A stretch of DNA of 64,000 nucleotides from Muscardinus avellanarius (lineage: Eukaryota; Chordata; Mammalia; Rodentia; Gliridae). The DNA lies in assembly GCA_963383645.1 (NCBI GenBank), contig OY726572.1, forward strand, positions 23,877,292 through 23,941,291, read 5' to 3'. The notes beneath the pieces were generated by a model. The model was not told where the DNA came from. It did not search any database and saw only the letters and a list, made by a program, of their open reading frames with translations. Positions within the stretch are counted from its first letter, which is position 1. Each line of letters begins with the position of its first letter. This document shows, in pieces, positions 1 through 10,500 of the stretch. The position numbers and the translations under genes are program-made.

Positions 1-19
1 TAAGACAGCCAGAAGGAAA

Positions 20-330
20 AAACACATTACCTCCATGAAAGCATCAATAAACCTGACAACTGACTTTTCAACAGAGGCGGTGAAGGCCCAAAGAGAGCCG
101 AATAAGAGATTTAAAGTGCTGGAAGAAAATGACTGTCAGCTAAGAGTTATTTAACCAGCAAAACTATTCTTTAATAATGAAGGTGAAGTAAGACATTTCA
201 GACAAGACTTCTGGAAAAAATTTTGCCAGAAGACCCTCACTTGAAAAAAATATTAAAACAAGCTCTTGAAACAACAGAAAAATGGCCCAGCATGGCAGCA
301 CACTAATACAAGAATGAAGAAGCTGGAAAG
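20..330 (+). mobile_element. Decayed L1 (or HAL1) fragment, end of ORF1
   Basis: The plus strand carries a degraded version of the C-terminal end of LINE-1 ORF1: the stretch around 110-230 reads like the conserved segment 'LKE..CQ.R..YPAKL.F.NEGE...F', with stops and indels. This segment precedes the ORF1 stop in intact L1s. It is an old, inactive remnant. Confidence 0.6.
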
Positions 331-589
331 ATCCAGGGAAATATTTAAAGTGATCTTGGATAATTAACAGAATCTTATCTTGAGATACAAAACATATTTA
401 GCAGTAAAATACTCAACAGTACAAGGACAGAATATAAGACTAATATAAATGGAATTGAAGTCATCTAAGGCCCTTGTCTTGTTTGGGAGCAGCAATCACA
501 GTAATTTAAGTTACTTTCTAATGATCTCTAGGGTAGCCACGACAACACAGTAAAAGAAAATATACAAGTTGATAAGATAGATATATAAA

Positions 590-960
590 TACATCCCCAC
601 AAAAAATATTCCAGGCTGAGATGGCTTTACTCATAAATTCTTCCAGATACTTAAAGGCTCAGTAAACCAGAAAATAGGAAAATTTATTTCATTTTGCTTT
701 ATAAAGTTAGCATACTTTCGATAACAAAATCTAAGAAGGACTACAAGGAGGAAAAATTACAGGCCAATCTCACTCAATATGAAGACAAGTTTGTCTTGTT
801 CCAGAATATAAGGTTGGTTTAATTATCAAAATTCAATCAAATTAATTCGTTAGATTAATCAAAGAAGGATGAACAGCATATGATCATGTTGGTGGATATG
901 GAAATGCATTTGATACAATTAATCACCTGTTTCTGATAAACTCTTCAGCGCATGTGGAAT
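590..960 (+). mobile_element. Decayed L1 ORF2 fragment (reverse-transcriptase region)
   Basis: Remnants of the L1 ORF2 text are visible in order: 'gctgagatggctttactcat..attcttccaga' (the GPDG(F)..FY segment), 'ggaaaaattacaggccaatct' (the NYRPISL segment) and 'catatgatcatgttggtggatatggaaatgcatttga' (the DAEKAFD segment). It is broken by stops and indels and has the same orientation as the ORF1 remnant at 20-330, so the two may be one internally deleted element. Confidence 0.65.
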
Positions 961-1024
961 TAAAGTTGGGTGGGTAGAACATACTGTCTAAATCTGGCTA
1001 TAGCAATAGTTCTGTTCCCACAGG

Positions 1025-1370
1025 CTCTTCAGGGACTTGCAGGACTCTGAGGCTGCCTTGCCAGCAGTGGAAGTGATGCTGCAGGCCTTTGAGGCCAGAT
1101 TACGAAGGTGATACAGCTCCTGCCTATCTCTTGCAGGATACTCCTCTGGGAACCCATTCACCATGGATGAGAAAGCCTGAATTCGCCTGTACAGAGAGAC
1201 TAAGAAGAGGGTCCGTGGAGAGAACTCCAGTCAGCTATTGGCATCAACTACCTGATGTGTGAGAGAACACAAGTTTCAGATGATTCCATCTCTTCAACTT
1301 CAAGTATTCCAATGGAGGCCCCAGACATTATGAAGCATGAATAATTCTTCCCTACTATGTCCTGTCTAAA
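1025..1370 (+). pseudogene. Unrecognised coding-like block, possible pseudogene remnant
   Basis: One plus-strand frame from about 1024 reads LFRDLQDSEAALPAVEVMLQ and continues AFEARLRR, then after a TGA YSSCLSLAGYSSGNPFTMDE followed by KA, another TGA and IRLYRETKKRVRGENSSQ. It looks more protein-like than neighbouring sequence, with only two TGA stops, both of which could be decayed TGG codons. I do not recognise the protein. There is no obvious poly(A) tail or flanking duplication. It could equally be chance or part of an unrecognised repeat. Confidence 0.25.
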
Positions 1371-1403
1371 TTCCCGATCTGCAGAATGTATGGGTATAAT
1401 ATA

Positions 1404-1600
1404 TGGTGCCATGTTGATGACACACACTTGTTATCCCAGTACTTGGGAGGCTGACACAGGAAGATTATTGGTTCTTGGCCAGGCTCAGCAATTTAGACTC
1501 TCAGCAACTTAGTGAGACCCTGTTTCAAAACAAAAAATAAAATCAAGGCTGGGGTATAGTTCAGAGGTAGAACGTCCTTGGGTTCAATCTCTAGCACTTC
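1404..1600 (+). mobile_element. B1-dID SINE
   Basis: The B1 half (from 'gatgacacacacttgttatcccagtacttgggaggctga') is followed by an A-rich linker and an ID half ('ggctggggtatagttcagaggtagaacg'). The copy is diverged and has lost a clean A tail. Confidence 0.85.
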
Positions 1601-1620
1601 CCCTCCTTCTTCCCTTCCCC

Positions 1621-1676
1621 ACAAATATATATAAATATATAAAATATATTATCTATGTTTATATATACCCATCTAA

Positions 1677-1723
<47 letters not shown>
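1621..1723. repeat. AT-rich stretch with (TATC)n microsatellite
   Basis: A tetranucleotide (TATC) array of about ten pure copies occupies 1681-1723, just after the B1-dID and a TATA-rich transition. Confidence 0.9.
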
Positions 1724-2528
1724 GGTTGTTCTTTGCCATTTTGGGATAATTTGTTATGCAATGGTAGAGACTAGAATGGAAAGACACTTCCTCAATCTGA
1801 TAAATTTTATCTTTGAAAATTCTGCAGCTAACATCAACCTAAAAATGAAATATTGAAAGCTTTTCCTTGAGCTAAAGAATCAAACAGTGATGCTAATACA
1901 CACTGTACTGGCTCTCATAGCGAATACGGGAAGGCAAGATAAAGAAATGAAGGCATAATATTTGGAAAGGAAAGAATAAAACTATCAAATAACAGTAGAA
2001 AATCCAAAGGAATCTATAAACTTTTAGAATCAGTAAGGGATTCTAAAATAAGTAATAATTTAACATGCTCTCTGGATACATAGTTAATATACAACCAGAA
2101 ATGTATTTTTAAATACAAGTCACAAAAGAAAAATGAATTTTTAAAAATTACTTTTGCAAAAGAATGTAAAAGTGTCACAAAAACAAGTCTAAAGAAATAA
2201 GAGCAAGAACACAAAGAAAACCATAAGATAGTATTGAGAAAAATTAAATATCTAAGTACATGGAAGTGACTATGGTACGGGACAAGAACTCTGAGTTTCA
2301 ATATTGTAAGAAGGCCATTTTTTTTATTAAATTACTAAATGCATTAGCATAATCCATACCCAAACCTCAGTAGATTGTTCTTTTTATGTAGAAATCTATG
2401 AGGTGATTCTAAAATATATATAGAAATGCAAAGGACTATGCATGGCAAAGGCAATCTTGAAAAAGAAAGAAGTTGAAACACAGACGGTACCCACTATCAA
2501 GATGTATTATAAAGATATCTTAATTAGT

Positions 2529-2567
2529 ATGCCAGGCATGGTGGCACATGTCTGTAAATACCCACTA
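2529..2567 (+). mobile_element. B1 5'-end fragment, about 40 bp
   Basis: The sequence 'gccaggcatggtggcacatg' is the start of B1, but the match stops after about 40 bp. SINEs are normally truncated at the 5' end, so a 3'-truncated piece implies a later deletion or an aberrant insertion. Confidence 0.6.
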
Positions 2568-2697
2568 ACAAAGTTCATAAAGAAACCACATTTATAATCA
2601 CCTACATACAAGAAAGATGCCATTGTAGTGCAAAAGAGAAAAGATGCTCTTTTCAACTTAGAGTACTTGCTCAGTGGGACCTGTTTATGCTAGCCAG

Positions 2698-2880
2698 CCA
2701 GGCTGGGTGCATAGGCACATGCCTGTGAACCCAGCACTTGAGAGGCTGAAGCAGGAGGATTGCAAGTTTGAGACTATCTCAGAAAATTAGCAAGGCTCTC
2801 AGCAACTTAACAAATCCCTGTTTCAAAATAAAATAGGGCTGGTGATGTAGCTCAGAGGTACAAGAGTCCTGGATTAACTT
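2698..2880 (+). mobile_element. B1-dID SINE with homopurine tail expansion
   Basis: A full B1 half and ID half ('gggctggtgatgtagctcagaggtacaagagtcctgg') run directly into the (GA)/(GAA)/(GGA) tract at 2882-3191, which occupies the place of its A-rich tail. Confidence 0.85.
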
Positions 2881-2881
2881 C

Positions 2882-3191
2882 AGAGAGAGAGAGAGGAAGA
2901 AGAAGAAGAAGAAGAAGAAGAAGAAGAAGAAGAAGAAGAAGAAGAAGAAGAAGGAGGAGGAGGAGGAGGAGGAGGAGGAGGAGGAGGAGGAGGAGGAGGA
3001 GGAGGAGGAGGAGGAGGAGGAGGAAGAGGAGGAGGAGGAGGAGGAGGAGGGAAGGAGGAAGGAGGAGGAGGAGGAAGAAGAAAAAGAAAGAAGGAAAAAG
3101 AAGAATAAGAATAAGAAGAAGGAGGAGGAAGAGAAAGAGGAGGAGAAGGAGTAGAAAAGGAGGAGGATGAGAAGAAAAGAGAAAGAGGAGA
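2882..3191 (+). repeat. Homopurine (GA)n(GAA)n(GGA)n tract, about 310 bp
   Basis: An almost uninterrupted purine run on the plus strand: short GA, then GAA, then a long GGA block, then mixed GGAA/GAAA. Only a few pyrimidines interrupt it. Frames through it give meaningless poly-Ser/Phe/Pro or Glu/Lys/Arg readings. Confidence 0.97.
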
Positions 3192-3224
3192 CTGTACCTC
3201 TATATGCCACCCACAACAATGCAT

Positions 3225-3946
3225 TCCAAGTGAGTTATAGACCTAAGTGTGAAAGAAAAACCAATAAAGCTTCTAGAAGATAACATGAAAGAGCACATGT
3301 ATAACATTGAGATAGGTACAGATTTTTGCAGACCTGGGGACAGAACCCAGTGGTGCTTCACCACTGAGCTCCATCCCTTGATTCATTCATTTTGAGACAG
3401 GGTCTCACTTATTTGCCCAGGCTGGCCTCAAACTTGGGCTTCTCCTACCTCAGCCTCCCAAGTAGCTGGGATTATAGGCATGTATCACCAAGCCCAGCAA
3501 AAATTTCTTCAACAGAACACATAAAGCACAATGGTAAACAACAACAACAACAAAAAATTGGTAAGTTGGAAACAATTTTCATGAATAGGTAAAGGAATGG
3601 CAAGAGGAAGCCTGGGAGAAAATATTTCCAAAATTCACAATGCATGCACAATGCATACATCTCATTTAAGGAACTCCTAAAACCAATAAGAAATATACAA
3701 ATAATACGTATTGACAACAAAAAAGGGCAAAATATTTTCACAAGTTCTTTATAAAAGAAATATCCAACAGGCACATGAAAAGGTGTTCAATATCATTATT
3801 CATCAGGGAGATGCAAAGTAAGACCACAGTGAAATACCACTTTACACCATCTGGCTCCAAATACACACAAAAAAGCACAAACAGACTCGACCAAGTAGTT
3901 GAGGAAGTGGAGCATATTGTCAGTATAGTGTCAGAAGGAGAAGCCA
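3225..3946 (+). mobile_element. Old L1 ORF2 end and 3' region, first part
   Basis: The text 'gttatagacctaagtgtgaaa..agcttctagaaga' and, after a SINE interruption, 'ggcaaaatattttcacaagt..acatgaaaaggtgttcaatatcattattcatcagggagatgcaaa' follows the end of L1 ORF2. A minus-strand SINE (3322-3499) splits it. Confidence 0.75.
3322..3499 (-). mobile_element. B1-dID SINE inserted in L1
   Basis: The minus-strand ID half ('gacctggggacagaacccagtggtgcttcaccactgagct') is followed by the B1 half ('gagacagggtctcac...cagcctcccaagtagctggga'). L1 sequence flanks it on both sides. Confidence 0.85.
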
Positions 3947-4622
3947 CTTGATCTGAGTGGCAGTTACCTTTGTAAAAAAATTCACCCACAGATGTGTGAT
4001 TATTATGACATAAACTCATATTTTATTAAATGAGTGTAGATAATAAAAAAGAAAGAGAAAGATCAAGGGTGGCTGGGATTATTATAATTGTTATGATCAC
4101 TTTGGCAAATTGTTCAGGAATATCTTCTAAAGCTGACTAGGCCCAAACGGACTAGACCCATACTTTGAGTTTAGTCAGCTAAGTAAATATCCAAAACAAA
4201 TATATACATATGTACCCCAAACAATAGGTACAACCCAATTCACTGGATAAATTGCGGTATGTTTGTAGGATGGGATATTATACAGCAACAAAAATTGAAT
4301 TTCTACTACATACAACTAAAGGGAAATATCTCATGAATGAACTTCATATTCATATAAAGTTTTATAAAAGTTAAAAACAAGAAAATTTAACCTATAGTGA
4401 GAGATGTCAAATAGTGATGATCTGTAGGGGACTGTAATGACTGAGAGGGGACACTGGGCAGCTTCTCACAGGCTGGTAATAATTTATGCCTTGATCTGAG
4501 AGGGAGTTAGTTACATTTTTAAAAATTTCACCCACAGATGCGTGATTATCATGATATAAATTTGTATTTCATGAAATGAATTTAGTAATGAAAAGAAAGA
4601 GAAAGATCAAGGGTGGCTGGGG
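3947..4622 (+). mobile_element. L1 3' region containing a 131/133-bp direct duplication
   Basis: The block at 3947-4077 is repeated at 4490-4622: both start 'cttgatctgag', share 'ttcacccacagatg', and end 'gaaagagaaagatcaagggt' plus 'ggctggg'. Identity is roughly 80 percent by eye. Between them (about 4100-4489) lies normal L1 3' sequence that should come before this block, so the copy at 3947 is the out-of-place one. Confidence 0.75.
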
Positions 4623-5350
4623 TTGCTGGTGACAGTGTGAGGATTTCAAACTTGCAGGGTTGACTTGTGTGTCTGACTCCCAAGTGCCTGGCTTGTGGAG
4701 TCTACACAACAATCAAGTGTAGACGTCCAGTTGCCCTGTGTGACTAACTCTACAGTAACAATATCTGCCTATTATCCCTCTGGGGGGAAACTTGTGGATT
4801 CAGGAAACCCTCTCTTTTACAAGACAGCACTATGGCATGGGAACCCTGCTCCTGAATTCATCTCTCATTCTGTAGGATTTGGGTAAATTTAGTTCAGGTT
4901 GGGTTTCTAGAGGAAGAAAAGGTGTCAGAGGGAGACAGGTGTGGGGAGAAATGGTTCATCAAAACAAGTTGAGAGTCCAAGATAGCAGAGCACAAAAGCC
5001 TGCATCCATTATCTACTCAAAGTGCTCTGCCAGTTGGTTGGGGGCTGTCTACTGCGCCTCCTACTCATCAGGGCCCAGGCTCTGGTATCCCTTTGAAGAG
5101 AGACCTTGGGGGACCCCTTGAAGTCCCCCAGAAGCCACCCAGGCTCCTCTGTCTAATCTGGAGTCCCTGCTCTTGTGTTCCTTCCTCTTACCTCTCCACT
5201 CAGTCCTAGGCTCTTCCTCAGGAACCTCTGGCCCAGAGGCTATCCTGGAGAAATCTCCTTGCTGAACTAGACCCACATCTCTGTGACAGATAAATCTCAG
5301 GGAGCTCCAAGGGACAAGAGAAGAAGAGAACTTTCTTTTCCTGGATCCTC
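4623..5350. other. Unassigned intronic sequence
   Basis: No repeat family, splice-bounded reading frame or RNA gene recognised. Short open frames on both strands are not conserved-looking. Confidence 0.6.
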
Positions 5351-5460
5351 TCAGGTAACATTATTCCTATGTCACTGATAGGGAAGTAGGCCATGCCCTG
5401 GAAGGAGAAGTGTGGCGCTCAAGATCATAGAGTGAGTAGGTGGCAGAACCTGCCTCTCCC
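5350..5460 (-). mobile_element. MIR remnant
   Basis: Reverse-oriented MIR core: 'acattattcctatgtcactgatagggaa' followed by 'caagatcatagagtgagtaggtggcagaacc', the counterpart of the MIR segment read as 'cacagctagtaagtggcagagcc'. Confidence 0.55.
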
Positions 5461-6100
5461 TCCACCTTCCCCTGAGCCCGTCCCCACTCTGAAGGGGTCC
5501 TCCAGCCTCCAGGTCCACTTGCGACAGATGTACTTGGCCGTTCTGGCTTCGCTGGAGGAGGCTTACATCTCTAACTTCTCCTAGAGGGCTCTAGAGTGAG
5601 GTGTCTGTCACTATCATCACTTTTCCTCCCTTAACAAGGGGCTAAGTCTCTGTTCTCTCTAGATAGATATCAAGGGACCCCCAAAGCCAGTCTCCGTGTG
5701 AGCCTCGCCTCTCAAGCCACGTCTGGGAAATGTGGCTAGACATTTAAGATAGTCAGGAGTGCATCTGGCTTCCATGGACTGAAGAGCACTGAGCTTGGAT
5801 AAAGGCTTGTTTATCTATGGGAGCTTCGTGCTTGAGAGATTCTGAGCACCCCAACAGAAATGGTGCAAACAGGCTTCACAATAAACAAGGAAAGCATGTC
5901 TACAAAATCCCAGACAGACGGCAAATGTGGCCTGCAACACCAAGTGCCACAACTTCAAAGAAATCAGCCATCCCAGGGAGGGCTGCTTCAGACAGATGGG
6001 GTGGCCAGCGGGGCTAAGACCCAGCCAGGGCACAGCTTGTCCACTAGCACTTGCTATGCTGTGGGGGAGAAAGTGGTCCTGAGACTCCCCAGAAACAATC
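5461..6100. other. Unassigned intronic sequence
   Basis: Single-copy-looking DNA with no supported feature. Overlapping short frames at 5815-6114 on both strands have no start context, splice signals or recognisable product. Confidence 0.6.
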
Positions 6101-6430
6101 TGTGATGCTGACACTGATAGGCTTTGTTGTCTGCCTTACAGATGGGGAGACTGAGGCTCAGATACAGATCTTTTTTTTTGTGGTACTGGAGGGTGGAACC
6201 CAGGGGCATCCTACAGTTGAGTTACACCCCCAGTCCTAGTTTTTTTATTCTTTATTTTGAAATAGGGTCTCACTAAATTCCAAAGGGCCTCACTAAGTAG
6301 CTGAGGCTGTCCATGAACCTTGATCCTCCCATCTCAGCCTCCCAAATGCTGGGATTACAAGCGTATGCCACCATGCCCAGCTTCAGGTACAGATCTTTAG
6401 TTGCCAAGTCAAATGCTACATTAATCCATC
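6100..6430 (-). mobile_element. MIR split by a SINE
   Basis: The MIR core 'cttacagatggggagactga' plus 'ggctcag' is interrupted at 6173 by a B1-dID and resumes after 6398 with 'agttgccaagtcaaatgct', matching the continuation of the same MIR. Confidence 0.7.
6174..6383 (-). mobile_element. B1-dID SINE with clear target-site duplication
   Basis: The T-run (A tail), ID half ('gtggtactggagggtggaacccagg') and B1 half are all present. The flanks are cagatacagatcttt (6159-6173) and caggtacagatcttt (6384-6398), a 14/15 target-site duplication. Confidence 0.92.
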
Positions 6431-6469
6431 CATCCATCCATCCATCCATCCATCCATCCATCCATCCAT
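6425..6469. repeat. (CCAT)n microsatellite
   Basis: About eleven uninterrupted copies of the tetranucleotide. Confidence 0.95.
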
Positions 6470-6593
6470 GTGGCATGCAATAAGCACAGTACAACAAGCA
6501 CACCAATAAAGTTTAAAACCAAGAAGACCTTGTTTTTGGCTTGGATAATCCCATAGTATAGTAAAGTATAAGAAATATAAAATAACCACAACC

Positions 6594-6595
<2 letters not shown>

Positions 6596-6632
<37 letters not shown>

Positions 6633-6824
6633 TAGAATTGAATCCAATGGCATTCTATCTCTGAGCTACACACCCAGTCCTTGTACCCCTACTCTTTTTG
6701 AAACAAGGTCTCACTAAGTTGCAGGGAGCCTTGTTAAGTTGTTGAGGCTGACCATGAACCGGTGATCCTCCTCTCTCAGCCTCTCAAATACTGGGATTAC
6801 AGGCATGTACCACCTTGCCCAGCC
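6596..6824 (-). mobile_element. B1-dID SINE with (TG)n tail
   Basis: A 33-bp TG array (6596-6628) sits where the poly(T) end of a minus-strand SINE should be, followed by ID and B1 halves. Flanks accacaaccat (6585-6595) and gccacagtcat (6823-6832) are a degraded target-site duplication, placing the TG array inside the insertion. Confidence 0.88.
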
Positions 6825-6829
6825 ACAGT

Positions 6830-7630
6830 CATATTTAAACATCAATTTTTCCATTGATAAGGATAATTGCAGAAAAGATGTAGTACAGAAAATGTATGAA
6901 AGTATTCAGAAGGAAATTTAAACAGCACACAGAATTCCATTCTCCAGAGTCAATAACTGTATCTAAACATATATGGAAAAAGTGCCTGCCATAGACCCAC
7001 AGAACCAGTGCCCTGGGAGAAGCTGGAAGTGGGCAGGAGCACAGAGCAGAGAGCGAGTGAGTAGTCTTGAGATAAGGGTCCTGTCCAGTGGAGAAGGGGA
7101 TGGAGCTTACTAGGAGAGAGCATGGTAAGGGCCAGGGAAGCTTGCCTGGAGCATGGGCTGAGGCTCAGGTATATGAGGGTGCCCAAGGAGAGGTGGGAGA
7201 AGAGAATCAAAAGATAGTTCAGGAAGATTATAAAGGTAGCCTCTTCTAGACCTGCAAAGAGTTCAGAATCCATCCTGTACCATTTTTTTTTTTTTTGCTA
7301 TGGTGTTGCACTGAAGAAATTCACTGTGAAATGTGTTGCTAGGTAGTTGTTACTAAAGACCCTTTGTGTATGGATTGAGCTGGTGTCTATTGGCTTAGGT
7401 TCACCTTGCTCTCAGGCAAGGACATTCTGATAGGCTTCGCAGAGCCAGAGGAAGGACGCAGGACAAGCATAGATGGGGTTTGACCCTAGAAGGGACCATC
7501 CATCACTCCTGTCCCCTTCTTCAGGGCCTGCTGCCTTTCCCTTTCCTGTTTCAATTAACCATAGTACTGTGAGGGCAGAGTCCACACCCACCTCCTTGCC
7601 TGTCAGGTCCCCAGATCCCAGCACGCTTCC
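6830..7630. other. Unassigned intronic sequence with a poly(T) run
   Basis: No gene or repeat family recognised. A T14 run near 7284-7297 has no SINE attached. Confidence 0.55.
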
Positions 7631-7835
7631 TTCCTTTATTTACTCATTTAATGAGTGACGAATGCCTGTGTGGTAGGCAAGCCCACATACTTCACTATGT
7701 GAATAAATTTCCCTGCCTTCATGGAGCTGATAGTCTAGTTGGTGTAAGAGAGGCAGCTTTCGAATCAATGAAACACATCAATAAATATTTAACTACAAGT
7801 GGTGGCAAATATTGAAAGAACAGTGATGGGGGCTC
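7630..7835 (+). mobile_element. Ancient mammalian repeat, L2-like
   Basis: The text 'ccctgccttcatggagctgatagtctagttgg...aatcaatgaaacacatcaataaatatttaactacaagtggtggcaa' follows a common old mammalian consensus ('catggagcttacattctagtgggg...aataaata'). The same family appears at 36600-37340 and 50870-51430. Family name uncertain. Confidence 0.5.
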
Positions 7836-8379
7836 AGCGTGGGGATGGCTAATTAGATCAAGCACTGTGTAGAAATTGCTAAGGAAATCACATTTCAGTT
7901 AATGCCTAAAGGTGCCAGAGGAATGTACTAGGCCCCAAATCATTATTGAGTGGGGAAAAGTTAAAATCTGCCGATGCTAATGGGTGCACTGAGGTGGAAA
8001 GCCGGCTGCCGTGGCCTGTAGCACTGGAGACCGTGGGGCATGGAGGGACACGGTCAGCTGCCTCTTGTGGACCGTAGGGAATTTTTATGTAGTTTCTGAG
8101 AACAGGCCTAGAATATTCCTAGGAACTCTTCCCCTTCTATTTTAGAATCCTTGTCCAGCAAGCCACTCCCTGGCCCTTAGGTAAACCCGGCAAGTGGGCA
8201 GTCACCGGGGCCTTTTTTACCCTCTCCCCTCTCAATGTCCTTCACTCTTCAATGGACAATGTCTCAATTGTCCCTGAGCAACTCTAAAGGGCCTCATGCT
8301 GATTTAGTTTTTATCAAAACTGCTTTTATATGGTGCAATTGAACAGTAATACAAGGCCTGATAAGGCTTGGTGTATGAT

Positions 8380-8507
8380 TTATTCCCAGCTGTTTTGTGA
8401 GACAGGGTTTCGCTAAGTTACCCAGCCTGGCCTCAAACCTGTGATCCTCCTGCCTCAGCCTCCTGAGTGAGTCTTCGGGATCACAGGCATGAGATGCTAC
8501 ACCCAGC
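8380..8507 (-). mobile_element. B1 SINE remnant, minus strand
   Basis: 'gagacagggtttcgctaagttacccagcctggcctcaaacc...cctcagcctcctgagtgag' is the B1 half. A degraded ID half may extend left to about 8345. Confidence 0.8.
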
Positions 8508-8509
8508 AA

Positions 8510-10270
8510 CAGTGATAAACCCTTGAGCCAAATAAATAAACTCCAATTAATGGGATTCCAGCCAATCTGAGGACCTGGGTTCCATCTTCAGGCAGTTAAC
8601 TGTGTGCTGGGGAGGTGGCTTCCCACACCAGGAGTGGCTGGGTAGAAGGACAGACAGGGGACCCAGACAACAAAGGTTCTGTGTCCACCAGCAGGCAAAG
8701 AGAGGTCTGGAGGTGGAGCTAAGCAGTGCAGCTTGGGCACGGCTTGGGTGTGTGAAGAGGCGCAGGGAGATGCTTCCATGTGTGGAAGGGCAGAGGGGAC
8801 ATAGAAACAGGAATGGGCCAGGAGGCCTAGAAAAGTCACCATCATTAGCACACTTAGTACCCCTTTTCCCACTCCCCAGAGGCAGCTCATGCAAAGGAGA
8901 AAGCTCATCTATTCTAGGATGTGTGACCTGGGGCACATTTGCTTAGCCTTTCTGAGCTTCCTTATTAAAAGATAAATCCCAGTACTCAGTTCTCTAGTTG
9001 TGAGGAGGGAGTGGAATTGAACCCATGAAGTTGCCTAGTACGTGCTTACCACAGAGGATGATTCAAACAATGTTGATTTTTTTCTTTCCCAGTGATATCA
9101 GTTGGTAAATCCCCACCTTCGGGTTTGAGCCATTTTGTCAGAGGCCTTACTGTATATGATTCTTAATAATCCAGAAGGACCCCGGTTTTTAAAGGTCGTG
9201 ACCTCTCACAGGTGCTGGCTCTTTCTGCCCAGGGACACGGCAGTCCTTGGTGATAGATCCTAACCTGCTGCCAGCTTCAGAGGTTTAGTGATAGCAGGCA
9301 GAGGGGTGTAAAGGGATGAGAGGCTAAGTGGGAGCTCGGTGTGGTCAGAGGCAATGAGAAATTTGGGGCTTGAGATGCGCCTGGAGGACTTAGGCAGATG
9401 GCTTAGCCAGCCAGCACAGGGTTGTCAGGCAGAAAACACAAGTTGAATCTGAAATGTGATTTAGAATCCACAAGCTGGGATTCTAACTCGAGGTGCTGGG
9501 TGAGAGGAACATACAGGTAAGGCCAGAAGAGACCTTTTGCCAAAGCGGATAGCACATTGATTTTAAACAAAAGAGAGAGAGAGAAAAAAGAACAATTCTT
9601 CTGAGTTTGAGTTCAATATTGATAGGCTGTGCCAAGTGCTTCCCCTCTGATGTATGTTTCTCCATCCATAAAAAATGAAGACACTGCCTCACTTTCAGCC
9701 TCTCAGAGCTCCCCAGGCTCGCTGCTTTTGGCTCCAGACCCCAAAGAAAGAAAGATGAATATTAATAGCATTATGAATAGGAATACAAGCTACACATGTA
9801 AAACTGAACACACACACGGATATAAGTCCCTGTCTCCCTCCCCTCATCTCTTGAAGTGGGCAGCTCTCAATCTGTGTTCCATTTAGAGTCCATGGACAAA
9901 CTGCCTTCGCTGTGGCTTCGCTTTAGCCATGACCCAGTGTTGGTCTTACCTTGCAGAAAGTGTTTTGTAGCCTCAGAACAGCCTTCACATCTGTCCTCTC
10001 TCCTGAGTTACAGGAAAGATAGGGCAGGTGTTGTCACTGTAGTTGTGCATGAGAAGGAGCCTTGCAGGTAGAGGGCCTCTTTCTCTCTCTCATGGCTACT
10101 ACCTTCTTTCCACCACCTCCTGACCCCGTGCTGAACTCGAGAATGGCTTTGAAGTAAAGAGCTTATTCTGTGCTCTCAGGACTCCTACACACTCACTAGG
10201 AATGAATCATTTGCATATACAGATCAGTTTACATCACCACCTTATTTAGGATAGATGCCCAATATGTATT
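8510..10270. other. Unassigned intronic sequence with an ID-like scrap
   Basis: Mostly single-copy-looking DNA. At 9000-9060 'gtggaattgaacccatgaagttgcctagtacgtgcttaccacagag' resembles a minus-strand ID element (tRNA-Ala-derived). The open frames on both strands at 8547-8946 do not resemble a known protein and lack splice context. Confidence 0.45.
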
Positions 10271-10500
10271 AATAATAAGCACTGGGCATATTCAAAAGAA
10301 GGGGGTCATTTAAGTTTAGGTGGGCTGAGAAGAGGCTTCAAGGAAGACTGAACTTTTAAGGTTGGTGTTGGAGGCAGGTGGGATGGGGGATGATAAGGGA
10401 GAGGGGGAGAGTCCCAGCCTGCTGGAACAGAAAGGGCAAGTGCAGAGGCCATAGGGCAGCAGGTAGCTGTGAATGTGGTTGTTTGTTAAAGCTGGCTCCC
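10270..10500 (+). mobile_element. Possible L2-like ancient repeat
   Basis: 'tgggctgagaagaggcttcaagg...gctggaacagaaagggcaagtgcagaggccatagggcagcaggtagctgtga' resembles the middle of the same old consensus as 36600-37340. Weak match. Confidence 0.4.

Noticed and set aside
2779..3224. Two minus-strand frames rich in Ser, Pro and Phe
   Set aside because: They are readings of the homopurine tract tail of a SINE and have no coding meaning.
1681..6469. CRISPR-like regular repeats at the tetranucleotide arrays
   Set aside because: They are pure short tandem repeats with no spacers, in a mammalian intron.
8547..8946. Opposing open frames of 106-129 codons
   Set aside because: Both strands are open over the same span, which points to composition and not coding. 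No domain or exon borders are visible.
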